A stretch of DNA of 64,000 bases, from positions 124,001 to 188,000 of the forward strand of contig NZ_JAHXBN010000013.1 of NCBI RefSeq assembly GCF_019924045.1. Reading direction: 5' to 3'. Below the pieces are notes generated by a model that searched no databases, was not told the DNA's origin, and saw nothing but the letters and a program-made list of their open reading frames with translations. Every line of letters begins with the position of its first letter. Positions within the stretch are counted from its first letter, which is position 1. Shown one piece after another: positions 7,388 to 15,860 of the stretch. The position numbers were made by a program, and so were the translations under genes. This stretch comes from Dyadobacter fermentans (GTDB taxonomy: Bacteria > Bacteroidota > Bacteroidia > Cytophagales > Spirosomataceae).

Positions 7388-9128
7388 CAAAATTTCGGAG
7401 CAGCAGCAGAAAACCTCCACTTTGAAGGCGCTCCGGAAGTTGCTGAAATTGATCGCACACGAGCGGGGCAACCTGGTCCTGGCGCTGGGCGCTATTACAT
7501 TGAATACGGCCGTGAACCTGTTTGGCCCGTACCTGATCGGGCACGCCATAGACAAGTATGTGGTGACGAAGCAGTTTCACGGGTTGCTGGTCTTCGGCGG
7601 AATTTTGCTGGTGATGTACCTGCTCGGGCTCGCCACAGCCTACACACAAACCAAACTGATGGGCGGAGTAGGGCAGCGCCTGCTGTTTACGCTCAGAAAT
7701 GCCATTTTCAACCAATTGCAACAGCTTCCGGTCGCGTTTTTCAACCAGAACAAAGCCGGCGACCTGATTTCCCGCGTCAATAACGACACCGATAAGCTGA
7801 ACCAGTTCTTCTCGCAATCGCTCATGCAGTTTGTGGGAAGTATTTTCACAATGCTTGGTGCGGGTATTTTCTTGTTGGTGATTAATGTAAAACTCGGCTC
7901 GGCTGCATTGGCGCCTGCCGTGCTGATCCTGATTTTTACGGTTGTGCTTTCGCCCTGGGTAAAGGCTACCAATGCCAAAAACCTCAAAAGTACCGGTGCG
8001 CTGAGTGCCGAGATCCAGGAAAGTCTTAACAATTTCAAAGTGGTGATCGCATTCAACCGTCGCGACTATTTCAGGCAACGTTTCCAGTTGGCGAATCTCG
8101 AAAACTACCGTACGGCCATTCGTGCCGGCCTGGCCAACAACATCTTCCTGCCTACTTATTCATTCTTCTCCAACATCGCCCAGCTTGTCGTGCTTACCTA
8201 CGGCATCCACCTGATCAGCATCGGGGAGTTTAGTGTGGGATTATTGGTGAGTTACCTGGCTTACGCCGTCAACTTTTACAACCCGCTTCGGCAGCTGGCG
8301 GCATTGTGGACGAGTTTCCAGGTGGCGATGGCCGGCTGGGACCGCATTTCGCAAATCCTCGCATTGGAAACCGACCTCGTACCTGTGACGGAAACGACTC
8401 AGGAAACCGGCAGCGCATTGCTGGAATTCCGTGATGTCCGTTTCGGATACGACAGCCGTGAAATTTTGCATCGGGTCAATTTTAAACTGGAACGCGGCAA
8501 AACTTACGCGTTGATCGGCCCTACCGGCGGTGGAAAAACCACCACGGCTTCGCTCATCGCGCGCCTGTACGACCCGCGCGAGGGCACGGTGTTGCTCGAC
8601 GGCCGCGATATCCGTACTTATTCGCCCGAAGAAAGGAGCCGGAAAATCGGTTTCATTTTGCAGGAACCGTTCCTTTTTTCCGGTACCATCCGTGAGAATA
8701 TCCTTTACGGCAACGACCAGTTGAAGGATTATTCCAACGACAAACTGGAACAGGTGATCCGCAATGCCAACCTGGGAGAGATACTTGCATTGTTTGAAGA
8801 TGGATTGGAAACAAAAGTATCGGCAGCCGCCGATAGTACCAGCCTGGGCCAGAAGCAGCTTATCGCATTCATGCGTGCCGTTCTGCGCAGCCCCGAGCTC
8901 CTGATCCTCGACGAGGCCACTGCGAACATCGACACCGTCACCGAAAAACTCCTCGGCGACATCCTGAAACAGCTCCCCGAATCGACCACGCAAGTCATCA
9001 TCGCCCACCGCCTTAACACCATCGAAAACGCCGACGAAATCTTCTTCGTCAACTCCGGCGAGGTAAACCGCGCGGGGTCCCTGGACGATGCCATGGGAAT
9101 GTTGCTGAAAGGGAACAGGGCTAGCTAA
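7371..9128 (+). CDS. ABC exporter subunit with catalytic ATP site (TMD-NBD half-transporter)
   Basis: This 585-residue partner of the preceding gene has membrane helices over about residues 30-325 and a C-terminal nucleotide-binding domain. Walker A is GPTGGGKT (383-390). Walker B is LLILDEAT with catalytic Glu515, and the H-loop His546 is present in IIAHR. Its signature is altered to TSLGQKQ (490-496) in place of LSGGQ. Its Walker A/B therefore pairs with the partner's good signature to make one working site, and its poor signature faces the partner's poor Walker B. Start and stop codons of the two genes overlap, which indicates coupled translation. The substrate is not predictable. Confidence 0.93.
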   Translation: MNYDLNKISEQQQKTSTLKALRKLLKLIAHERGNLVLALGAITLNTAVNLFGPYLIGHAIDKYVVTKQFHGLLVFGGILLVMYLLGLATAYTQTKLMGGVGQRLLFTLRNAIFNQLQQLPVAFFNQNKAGDLISRVNNDTDKLNQFFSQSLMQFVGSIFTMLGAGIFLLVINVKLGSAALAPAVLILIFTVVLSPWVKATNAKNLKSTGALSAEIQESLNNFKVVIAFNRRDYFRQRFQLANLENYRTAIRAGLANNIFLPTYSFFSNIAQLVVLTYGIHLISIGEFSVGLLVSYLAYAVNFYNPLRQLAALWTSFQVAMAGWDRISQILALETDLVPVTETTQETGSALLEFRDVRFGYDSREILHRVNFKLERGKTYALIGPTGGGKTTTASLIARLYDPREGTVLLDGRDIRTYSPEERSRKIGFILQEPFLFSGTIRENILYGNDQLKDYSNDKLEQVIRNANLGEILALFEDGLETKVSAAADSTSLGQKQLIAFMRAVLRSPELLILDEATANIDTVTEKLLGDILKQLPESTTQVIIAHRLNTIENADEIFFVNSGEVNRAGSLDDAMGMLLKGNRAS

Positions 9129-9160
9129 ATTTTGCATTGGAAAAGCGACCAACCGACGTA

Positions 9161-9325
9161 AAAATCGCGTAGCGATGTAATATTGGTAGATTAGAAGAGT
9201 GTGATACGTTTTGTTAATGCCGTTAGGCATGTAACAACAATGCATTGCTGTTTCATGCCTGACGGCATTTGGACCGATGCAAACCACCTGGTAGCTATCA
9301 ATATTACATGCCTAACTGCATTTTA
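9161..9325. repeat. REP-like palindrome cluster
   Basis: The element shares the 1525-1698 building blocks. AATCGCGTAGCGATG is followed by TAATATTGGTAG, and the hairpin arms AATGCCGTTAGGCATG and CATGCCTGACGGCATT lie within 9215-9270. A third copy of the ATGCCT core occurs near 9308. It fills the gap between two convergent transcription units, the ABC exporter and the acyltransferases, where it may act as a terminator. No transposase gene is near. Confidence 0.8.
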
Positions 9326-9378
9326 ATGACATGGATCAGTCATGTCCGTCGACAGAACAGCCGGAAAATGAAACAGTG

Positions 9379-10662
9379 CTACGCCCGGTGCGCAGCAGCG
9401 ACTTGCGTACTTTCCAGCAATACCCACATCGCTTCCCGGCAAATCTTCTCTGCATCGATCATCGGAAGGAAGCTTTCATGTGAGCAGAAGGAAAAATCCA
9501 TTTTGCCGGCGAAAGTGCTTACTACGAGGGTGTTGGGGTTGCGCCAGGGGAACCCTACGGAGGGGCTGTGCATAGCCCGGACGTGGAAATTGTTGTAACT
9601 CACCGGAATATCCAGCACACCCATGTTGGAAATGGTAATGTCGTGGCTGCCTTTGGTGGAGCGCATGTGTCGGAGTAACGCTCCGGTGGAGCTGTGAAAG
9701 TACTCGGTAATGAACATCATTTCGGCTGCATTCACGTTTTCGGCCTTCTCAACCAGTGCTTGTTTCATTCTCCGGGTTTCCGCCCAGAAATCATTTTGGG
9801 CATCTTTGTGACTCAGCGAAAGCTCCACAATCGGTGCGAATGCGAATAGATGATCGCGGCCGATGGCGGACAGGTAACGCCGGATGTCCACGGGACTAAT
9901 GACCTTGTTACGAGAAGCTTTTCCCTTCACCGACCGGTGCGCGAGCAACGAGGCCGTACACAATGCCGCCTGGATCGTCGTTTTTTCGGCCTTGCACTTT
10001 TTGACCAGCGCGCTGGTTGTTTCCTTGTCTAGCGTATGTGTGAGCAGGTAGTAGTCGCCTGTGCGCGGCGCGGGCCTGGGGTTCAGGATGGTAAAAAAGC
10101 TTTTCGCCAGCGCCGAAAACAGCTTCCCTTTCCAACGAATCATCCGGCTGTCGCGGATCGAAGCCGGTACAAGGGAATCGACGGACTGGAAGCCTTCATA
10201 GGGTTCGAGGTCCATTTCAGCATCGTCGAGCAGGAGCAGGAGTTCGCGCATGAGGGTTACGAAGCCCGAGCCGTCGCACACGCAATGCGGGCATACGACC
10301 AAGAGATCGGACACTTTTTCCGATCGCAACCATACCAGCCGTGCAGCCGGATCTTTCGTCAGATCAAACTGTTTCTCCCATTCCAAAAGACTTACTTCTT
10401 CCCATTGAATGTCGGATGTCCGTTCGATCATGTGGATTGGGATACGAGGAATGTCCGGATTGGTAACAAATGCAGGGACATTTGTCTCATTTTTCCTGAC
10501 ATTAGAACGAAGCAAGGGGTGCCGGTTTTGTATTTTAGCCAGCGCATCGGCGACTTGTTGCTCGGAAAAATGTCCTTCAATAGTCGTTGCAAAAACGCAA
10601 TTTACGGGCGCGAGCCCGTCGGCATACATAATGCGTTCTCCGACAGTCATTTGTCTGTTCAT
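9379..10662 (-). CDS. Condensation-type acyltransferase 1 (PapA/WS-like)
   Basis: This 427-residue protein belongs to the chloramphenicol-acetyltransferase/condensation fold used by PapA-type polyketide acyltransferases. The active-site string reads PHCVCDG at residues 125-131: the catalytic second His (126) and the structural Asp (130) are kept, but the first His of HHxxxDG is Pro. A VDIRRYL segment matches the conserved Asp-Arg motif of the family's second half. It is the last gene of the minus-strand cluster and overlaps its upstream paralogue by 4 bases (ATGA). The likely reaction is transfer of an acyl group to a hydroxyl of the glycosylated product. Donor and acceptor are unknown. Confidence 0.82.
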   Translation of the reverse strand: MNRQMTVGERIMYADGLAPVNCVFATTIEGHFSEQQVADALAKIQNRHPLLRSNVRKNETNVPAFVTNPDIPRIPIHMIERTSDIQWEEVSLLEWEKQFDLTKDPAARLVWLRSEKVSDLLVVCPHCVCDGSGFVTLMRELLLLLDDAEMDLEPYEGFQSVDSLVPASIRDSRMIRWKGKLFSALAKSFFTILNPRPAPRTGDYYLLTHTLDKETTSALVKKCKAEKTTIQAALCTASLLAHRSVKGKASRNKVISPVDIRRYLSAIGRDHLFAFAPIVELSLSHKDAQNDFWAETRRMKQALVEKAENVNAAEMMFITEYFHSSTGALLRHMRSTKGSHDITISNMGVLDIPVSYNNFHVRAMHSPSVGFPWRNPNTLVVSTFAGKMDFSFCSHESFLPMIDAEKICREAMWVLLESTQVAAAHRA

Positions 10663-11945
10663 TTCAAATCCGGGATGGTAAGGGGTCTAGATTCGAGTAA
10701 ATGCTTTTTGAGCAGTTTCATCGCCGTGCCGATGATGAATTCGGCGTCCTGGCGGGCAATATATTTTTCTTCGGAGTGAAATGCGAAATCCATACGTCCG
10801 CGGAATGTCGATACCGACACTTTCGAGGGATTCCCCATCGGGAATCTTGAAAGCGGGCAATGCACTTCGGTAACCCGGAGCGGCCCGTAAGTTTCGTTCA
10901 GCGGAATGCGGCCAATGTTGGCGAATGCGAAGTCGTGGCCGCCCTTACCGGCCTTCGCATATTTAATGCTGCGCGGGTAAAGCGGTACCAGGTATTCGCT
11001 GAAAAGGAGTAATCGGGCCGCGTCGGTTTTTTCGAGTTGTTTGTGCAGGCGTGCCTTCAAGGCGTTGGCCTGCTCGCGGAATCCGTTCTTTTCCTTCGGC
11101 GTTTCGAGGCCTACCATCGACGGAAACGGAAACAGGTGGTCCTTTTGTATTTCAGGTAAAAACCGGCGCATATCCACCGACGCGAACATTCGGCCGCTCG
11201 TGCGCACGTTGCGGGCGCGCCCGAATGCGCGCATGAACACGAGGATCAGCGCGGTGTTGAGGTGAATGCCCTCTTCTTTACAAACAGAAAGAAGCGTGGC
11301 TGTTTCTTCCTCGCTGAGCTTCCAGCGGATGGTGTAGAAGTGGTCTTTTACGACTTCTTTCATGCCGGATACTGCCAAAAGGAAGACCCGCGTAATGCCT
11401 GCGATGGCCTTGCCCGCGAGCCGGTTGAGGATATTCTTCCTGACGGCCTCCGGTACCAAAGCTTGGGGCAAAAACGCCAGGTAGCGAGGCAGGTTTGTCG
11501 CGGGGTTACCAAGACATTCGAGCAGCTCGCGCATGATGGTCATGGCGGAGGTGGCGTCGCCTATGCAGTGGTGGCAGACCACCAGCAGCTCCGAAACCTG
11601 TCCGGATCGCACCCAGGCAATCCGAGCCATTGGGAGATTGGTTTGGTTAAAGGGCGTGCCCCATTCCGTTTCCGCTTCGTCGATCCAGGTCTCTTCCGAA
11701 AGCCTGTCAACGATCCGCAGCGGAATAGGCAATATAGATTCGGACGTTACATACCAGGGCATGCCTTGGGCATCCGTTTCCACGGTGACGTTTAGAAATG
11801 GATGTTTTTGCTGGATTTTCTGCAATGCGCTGACCAACGCAGCCTCGTCAATCTCTCCCGTAATTTTTACTGGAAATACGACATTCACAGGCGTGTCCGC
11901 ACCTGCATACATGGAAGCTTCCAGAAAGCCCAACCTTCTTTTCAT
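10659..11945 (-). CDS. Condensation-type acyltransferase 2 (PapA/WS-like)
   Basis: This 428-residue protein is the middle of three tandem paralogues. The active-site string is HHCIGDA at residues 125-131: both His and the Asp are present, but the usual Gly after the Asp is Ala. VDMRRFL matches the conserved motif in the second half. It starts MKRRLGFLEASMYAG, with the short N-terminal sequence shared by all three copies. It is joined by 4-base ATGA overlaps to both neighbours, so the three are translated from one message. The active-site differences suggest each copy handles a different acyl donor or a different hydroxyl position; this is inference. Confidence 0.85.
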   Translation of the reverse strand: MKRRLGFLEASMYAGADTPVNVVFPVKITGEIDEAALVSALQKIQQKHPFLNVTVETDAQGMPWYVTSESILPIPLRIVDRLSEETWIDEAETEWGTPFNQTNLPMARIAWVRSGQVSELLVVCHHCIGDATSAMTIMRELLECLGNPATNLPRYLAFLPQALVPEAVRKNILNRLAGKAIAGITRVFLLAVSGMKEVVKDHFYTIRWKLSEEETATLLSVCKEEGIHLNTALILVFMRAFGRARNVRTSGRMFASVDMRRFLPEIQKDHLFPFPSMVGLETPKEKNGFREQANALKARLHKQLEKTDAARLLLFSEYLVPLYPRSIKYAKAGKGGHDFAFANIGRIPLNETYGPLRVTEVHCPLSRFPMGNPSKVSVSTFRGRMDFAFHSEEKYIARQDAEFIIGTAMKLLKKHLLESRPLTIPDLK

Positions 11946-13237
11946 AGGCGCACGGAATCGGGTATGGCAACGGTTTCAAAAAGGATTTCCATGGCTTTTT
12001 TCCGGATTTGCATGGCGGTATCCCTGGGCAAGAATTCCTGGTTTGACACAAATGAGAAATCCATTTGACCATTGAAAGTGGTGGTAATGATGGTATTGGG
12101 GTTCGCAAACGGGCCGATGACCGTCGGACTGTAAATGGTGTCGACTGCGAAATTCCGGTATTGTGCGTGAATGTCGAGCTTACCCATGTTGGAAAACATA
12201 AAATCGTTACCCACTTTGGCATAGGTGAGGAACCGGCGCAGCTTATGAACAGCACTGTGCGATGCCTCCATGATCATCGTAAATTCGTAAGGGTTCAGCT
12301 TCGCCATCTGTTTGGAAACGTGGGTTTGAAGCGACTTGGCCTTTGCCCAGAAACCCGTTCCAATGGATTGTTGGAGACTGATATTCAATGCTAACCCGTA
12401 CGAAAACAACATATCGCGCTTCACCTCGGGCATATAGCGGCGGATATCCACCGGACAAGTTGCTTTGCCATGTGCCTCAGCGCCATTTACCGCTTTGAAA
12501 GCCTCCATCAATGCGAGCCCTATCGCGGTATTGACCGTCACGCCTTCTTTTTTACAATAGGTAAACAGCGCTTTAGACTGTTCCATACCCAGTTTCCAGT
12601 TAACCAGGTAGTCGCCCGAGCGCGGGGCCGGTTTTCTTTTGGCTGATATAAATAAAGAGCCCAATGAAAGCCCCAGATTAACCAGCGCAGCAGAGAGCTT
12701 CGCCTTGAAGCGGTTACGGCCATTGTCGAGGATTTTGCCCGGTACCAGGTCGCGGATGCTTTGGAATGCCGGTGCTTTTCCAATGTCGGCCTGCGGATCA
12801 TCGAGCAATGCCAGCAGGTCGGAGAGCAATGCTACACCCGAGCCGCCGTCGCACATGCAATGGTGAAAAGCCATAATAAGGTCCGACACTTCGGCGGAGC
12901 GTATCCAGGTAATGCGGAACAGCGGACCGTTCAGTATGTCGAATGACGTCCCGAGTTCGTTCACGGTTTCGCGGTTCCAGTCGTGATCGTCGGTTCGTTC
13001 CACGATCCTGAGTGGAATTTGCGGTGTCGACGGGGGCGTGTGGAAATAAGGCCTTCCGAATGCGTCGGTGCCAATGGCGGTGCGCAACATGGCGTACTTT
13101 TCCTGCAAGCATGCAAGCGCCCGCACAAGTACCGCATCGTCGATCGTGCCATGTATTTTCAATGCGTAAACGCCATGAAACGGCTCGGTACCATCGCCGA
13201 AAAGCACCCTTTCGAGGAAAAGCAGGTTTCGTTTCAT
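11942..13237 (-). CDS. Condensation-type acyltransferase 3 (PapA/WS-like)
   Basis: This 431-residue protein is the first transcribed of the three paralogues. The catalytic motif HHCMCDG at residues 125-131 is fully canonical, which makes this the copy most certain to be active. VDIRRYM is present in the second half. There are no membrane helices or signal peptide, so it should be cytoplasmic or peripheral at the inner face of the membrane. The preceding glycosyltransferase ends 3 bases before its start. Placement right after two glycosyltransferases suits esterification of a sugar or lipid hydroxyl. Confidence 0.86.
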   Translation of the reverse strand: MKRNLLFLERVLFGDGTEPFHGVYALKIHGTIDDAVLVRALACLQEKYAMLRTAIGTDAFGRPYFHTPPSTPQIPLRIVERTDDHDWNRETVNELGTSFDILNGPLFRITWIRSAEVSDLIMAFHHCMCDGGSGVALLSDLLALLDDPQADIGKAPAFQSIRDLVPGKILDNGRNRFKAKLSAALVNLGLSLGSLFISAKRKPAPRSGDYLVNWKLGMEQSKALFTYCKKEGVTVNTAIGLALMEAFKAVNGAEAHGKATCPVDIRRYMPEVKRDMLFSYGLALNISLQQSIGTGFWAKAKSLQTHVSKQMAKLNPYEFTMIMEASHSAVHKLRRFLTYAKVGNDFMFSNMGKLDIHAQYRNFAVDTIYSPTVIGPFANPNTIITTTFNGQMDFSFVSNQEFLPRDTAMQIRKKAMEILFETVAIPDSVRL

Positions 13238-13240
13238 CGG

Positions 13241-14443
13241 TCAGGCGGTTTCGGTTACACGGTTGGCGATCGCAAAATCTTCGAGCAATGAAACCGCTTT
13301 CGCATTACCGCCCGCGGCATTGAAGGTGTCGCGGATATGTTGTGCTGCGTTGCGGTACTGCGGGTTTTCAAGCAGTTCCCGCATCGCGTTTTTTACGTCG
13401 GGCACACGCAGCCTTTTATACCTCACTTTAATCCCGCAGCCGGCATTTTCGATCAATGCGGCCGTGTGGAAATGGTCATAGGCAATAGGGGTGATGAGCA
13501 TCGGCAGGCCGTTCATGAACGTGTCGTTCACGGTGTTGAACCCGCCGTGGCAGATCACCGCATCCATTTTCGGGATAATATCGGCCTGGGGCACAAATCC
13601 CTGCACGATAAAGTTCTCCGGCCATTCGTCGATGACCGAAGGATCGGTAGCCGCCACGATCGTGATCGGTTCGTTGCCGAATGCTTCGATCAGTTTCAGG
13701 AAAAATTCTTTGCGGATATCGACGAGCAATGTGCCCAGCGACACGAATACTTTGGGGGTAGTGGCTTTTTCGAGTCGTTCCCAGTCGAATGGGGTATCAT
13801 TGGGCCTGCCTTTCACCGGGCCGACAAATTTCATGTGCGGATCGGGCTCTGGGAAGCCGGCAAACTCCTTGGAAGTGAACACAATATTCATCTCATGCGA
13901 ATGGATCACAAACTCCTCGGTGTAAATGCCCAGCTCGCGTTGCAGCCCTTTGATAAGGTTCTGCTGCCATTCGAAAATCTTCGGGGCAGAGCTGGCGGTA
14001 TCGCCCATTACGTCCGGCGGCACAGGCGTGGTGGTCACGCAGGGAATGCCTTTGAGATGTGCTGCCAATGCCCCGGCGAAGGTAATGCAGTCGTTCACGA
14101 TCACGTCCGGCTGGAATTCGTCGGCCACGCGCAATACGCCCGGGACCATGATGTGCGCAAAGGGAATATAGGTTTCTTCCAAAGCGAGTTTCATCACTTC
14201 CGGGCCCGAGAGGGAAGGGCCGTCGTCCTGGCGTTTCAGGATGCGCGCGATCTCCTCCTGGTGCGGCGAGAGCTCTGCTTCGGGCAGAATGTAGCGGCCG
14301 CCTTCGGGAATGTGTTTGTCCGCAAGGGGAATAAGGCCCGTCCAGGCTACTTCATGACCGTTGGCGATGAGGCTTGCCCCAACGCTGAGTGTGGGACTGA
14401 TGTGTCCGAAAAAAGGGGGTACTACAAAGAGGAATCTAGCCAT
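13241..14443 (-). CDS. MGT/UGT-type glycosyltransferase B (GT1 family)
   Basis: A 400-residue GT-B fold enzyme related to macrolide and carotenoid glycosyltransferases. It starts MARFLFVVPPFFGHISPTL, the acceptor-domain signature. The C-terminal donor-binding motif reads VICHGGFNTVNDTFMNGLP, followed by a Pro-Ile-Ala-Tyr-Asp stretch. An in-frame extension upstream (to 14557) is rejected because the paired enzyme begins at the same motif. The ATG lies inside the last codons of glycosyltransferase A (8-base overlap). It probably transfers a sugar from a nucleotide donor to the lipid product or to the first sugar. No signal peptide is seen. Confidence 0.9.
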   Translation of the reverse strand: MARFLFVVPPFFGHISPTLSVGASLIANGHEVAWTGLIPLADKHIPEGGRYILPEAELSPHQEEIARILKRQDDGPSLSGPEVMKLALEETYIPFAHIMVPGVLRVADEFQPDVIVNDCITFAGALAAHLKGIPCVTTTPVPPDVMGDTASSAPKIFEWQQNLIKGLQRELGIYTEEFVIHSHEMNIVFTSKEFAGFPEPDPHMKFVGPVKGRPNDTPFDWERLEKATTPKVFVSLGTLLVDIRKEFFLKLIEAFGNEPITIVAATDPSVIDEWPENFIVQGFVPQADIIPKMDAVICHGGFNTVNDTFMNGLPMLITPIAYDHFHTAALIENAGCGIKVRYKRLRVPDVKNAMRELLENPQYRNAAQHIRDTFNAAGGNAKAVSLLEDFAIANRVTETA

Positions 14444-15632
14444 TATGCAAGACTTTAACAGGTATCTGACCGAGCCACTCCGCCGCGGTACGGGTGCCGC
14501 CAGCTTGCTCGAACGAGCCCTGGATGCGAAGCGCCGCGAGCCGGTAACCCGGATCATTTAATATATCGCTGACCGCATTTTTCAGATGCGATGCTTTAAA
14601 CCGGTTGAAATTGAGCCTTACCCCGCACCCGTTCGCCACCACGCGCCCGGCTACGTGCGACTGGTCGTAGGCGATCGGGATCACTACCAGCGGCAGGCCG
14701 TTCGATAATGCTTCGGAAACGGTATTGTGGCCTGCGTGGCATACCACACCGTCGAGGCGCGGGAGCAGTTCGAGTTGGGGAACACGCTGTTGTACCAAAA
14801 AATTGGAAGGCCACGATTCGAACAGCGTTTCATCCGAAACCACTACTACAAATAGCTCCTCGCCGCCAAATGCCTCGATCACTTTCGAAAAAAAGTCTTT
14901 CTTGAACTGGTGATCGAATGTGGTACCGATGGAAATCAGGATTTTAGGAACGGTTTGGGCCTTCAATTTTTCCCAGTCGAAAGGAATGTCGGCCATGCGG
15001 TTGCTGATCACCGGGCCTGGGAAGCGGTAGTGATCCGGCAGTTCCATTTCTCCAAAAAACTCCCTCGATGTAAATACGAGCGTCAGCAATTCCGAGGCCG
15101 CGAGTGATCTTTCACCCTCGATACCCAGCTCCTGTTGCAGGCCAATGATCTGTTTCACCTCCCATTCATGGATTTTGGGCAAATCCTCCATCATTTTCAC
15201 AGCCGCAGGCGCGGTTACCGACGTGGCGTAAGGAATATCGAGCAAATGCGCGGCCATACCACCGGCAAAAACCTGGTGGTCGTTGACGACGACATCGGGC
15301 TGCCAGCTCTGGAGCAGCTGCATTATGCCGTCGAACATGTAGCGGTTGAGTGGCACGAGCACCTCTTCGTAAAGGAACTTGATGCTCTCGATGCCGTACA
15401 CATTCTTTTTGGTAATGATATCGAGGTATTCGGCGTTGGCCCGCTTCTCGGAGTCGTCCTGGTCGTAGCGGATCAGGAGCAGCTGGCCGCCTGCCGGTAG
15501 TTTTTCCTGCAATTGTTCGTCCAGGCTGATCCACGCTACCTCGTGTCCCAGGGCCAGAAGCTCTGCACCTACGCTGAGCGTGGGGTTAATATGGCCGGTA
15601 AGCGGCGGAACGATGAATGCGAATTTGGGCAT
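14436..15632 (-). CDS. MGT/UGT-type glycosyltransferase A (GT1 family)
   Basis: This 398-residue GT-B enzyme is a paralogue of glycosyltransferase B. The N-terminus is MPKFAFIVPPLTGHINPTL and the donor motif is VVCHAGHNTVSEALSNGLP, then VIPIAYDQSH. The start at 15632 aligns with its paralogue; an ATG 30 bases upstream is possible. Two glycosyltransferases in a row suggest a disaccharide or two glycosylated positions. It is separated from the hydrolase gene by 216 bases that hold a repeat cluster, the only large gap in the cluster, so it might have its own promoter. Confidence 0.9.
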   Translation of the reverse strand: MPKFAFIVPPLTGHINPTLSVGAELLALGHEVAWISLDEQLQEKLPAGGQLLLIRYDQDDSEKRANAEYLDIITKKNVYGIESIKFLYEEVLVPLNRYMFDGIMQLLQSWQPDVVVNDHQVFAGGMAAHLLDIPYATSVTAPAAVKMMEDLPKIHEWEVKQIIGLQQELGIEGERSLAASELLTLVFTSREFFGEMELPDHYRFPGPVISNRMADIPFDWEKLKAQTVPKILISIGTTFDHQFKKDFFSKVIEAFGGEELFVVVVSDETLFESWPSNFLVQQRVPQLELLPRLDGVVCHAGHNTVSEALSNGLPLVVIPIAYDQSHVAGRVVANGCGVRLNFNRFKASHLKNAVSDILNDPGYRLAALRIQGSFEQAGGTRTAAEWLGQIPVKVLHNG

Positions 15633-15704
15633 TTTGCGGTATGGTATCAATCCTTTGGGCAATCTGGTGCCGTGGTATCTAGCCAGGTTAGCGCCGGAGC
15701 GTCA

Positions 15705-15860
15705 CCGGACTAAAGTCCGGGGCCATGGATTGCGTTATCTTTTATTTACTATCGTATCCATTTCCGTTGGCTTCAGCCGACGGGGCCGGGGGCCGGGGGC
15801 CGGGGGCCGGGGGCCGGGGCCGATGCCGGGCCACGCCGCGGGGGCATTTCAGCCGACGGG
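15705..15860. repeat. REP-like cluster with GGGGGCC tract
   Basis: Three elements are packed here. A palindrome with 7-base arms (CCGGACT/AGTCCGG) spans 15705-15720. A 13-base direct repeat (TTCAGCCGACGGG) occurs at 15772-15784 and 15848-15860. Between the direct repeats lies a G-rich tract at 15782-15821 made of GGGGCC, four GGGGGCC units and GGGGCC. Six G-runs of four or five could form a G-quadruplex on the plus strand, which is the template strand for the operon. The right repeat supplies the stop codon of the hydrolase gene. Confidence 0.8.

Noticed and set aside
13337..14458. Long plus-strand open frame (373 residues) opposite the glycosyltransferase
   Set aside because: It mirrors the codon pattern of the real minus-strand gene. 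The minus strand has full GT-B motifs; the plus frame is His/Gly/Arg-rich and without motifs.
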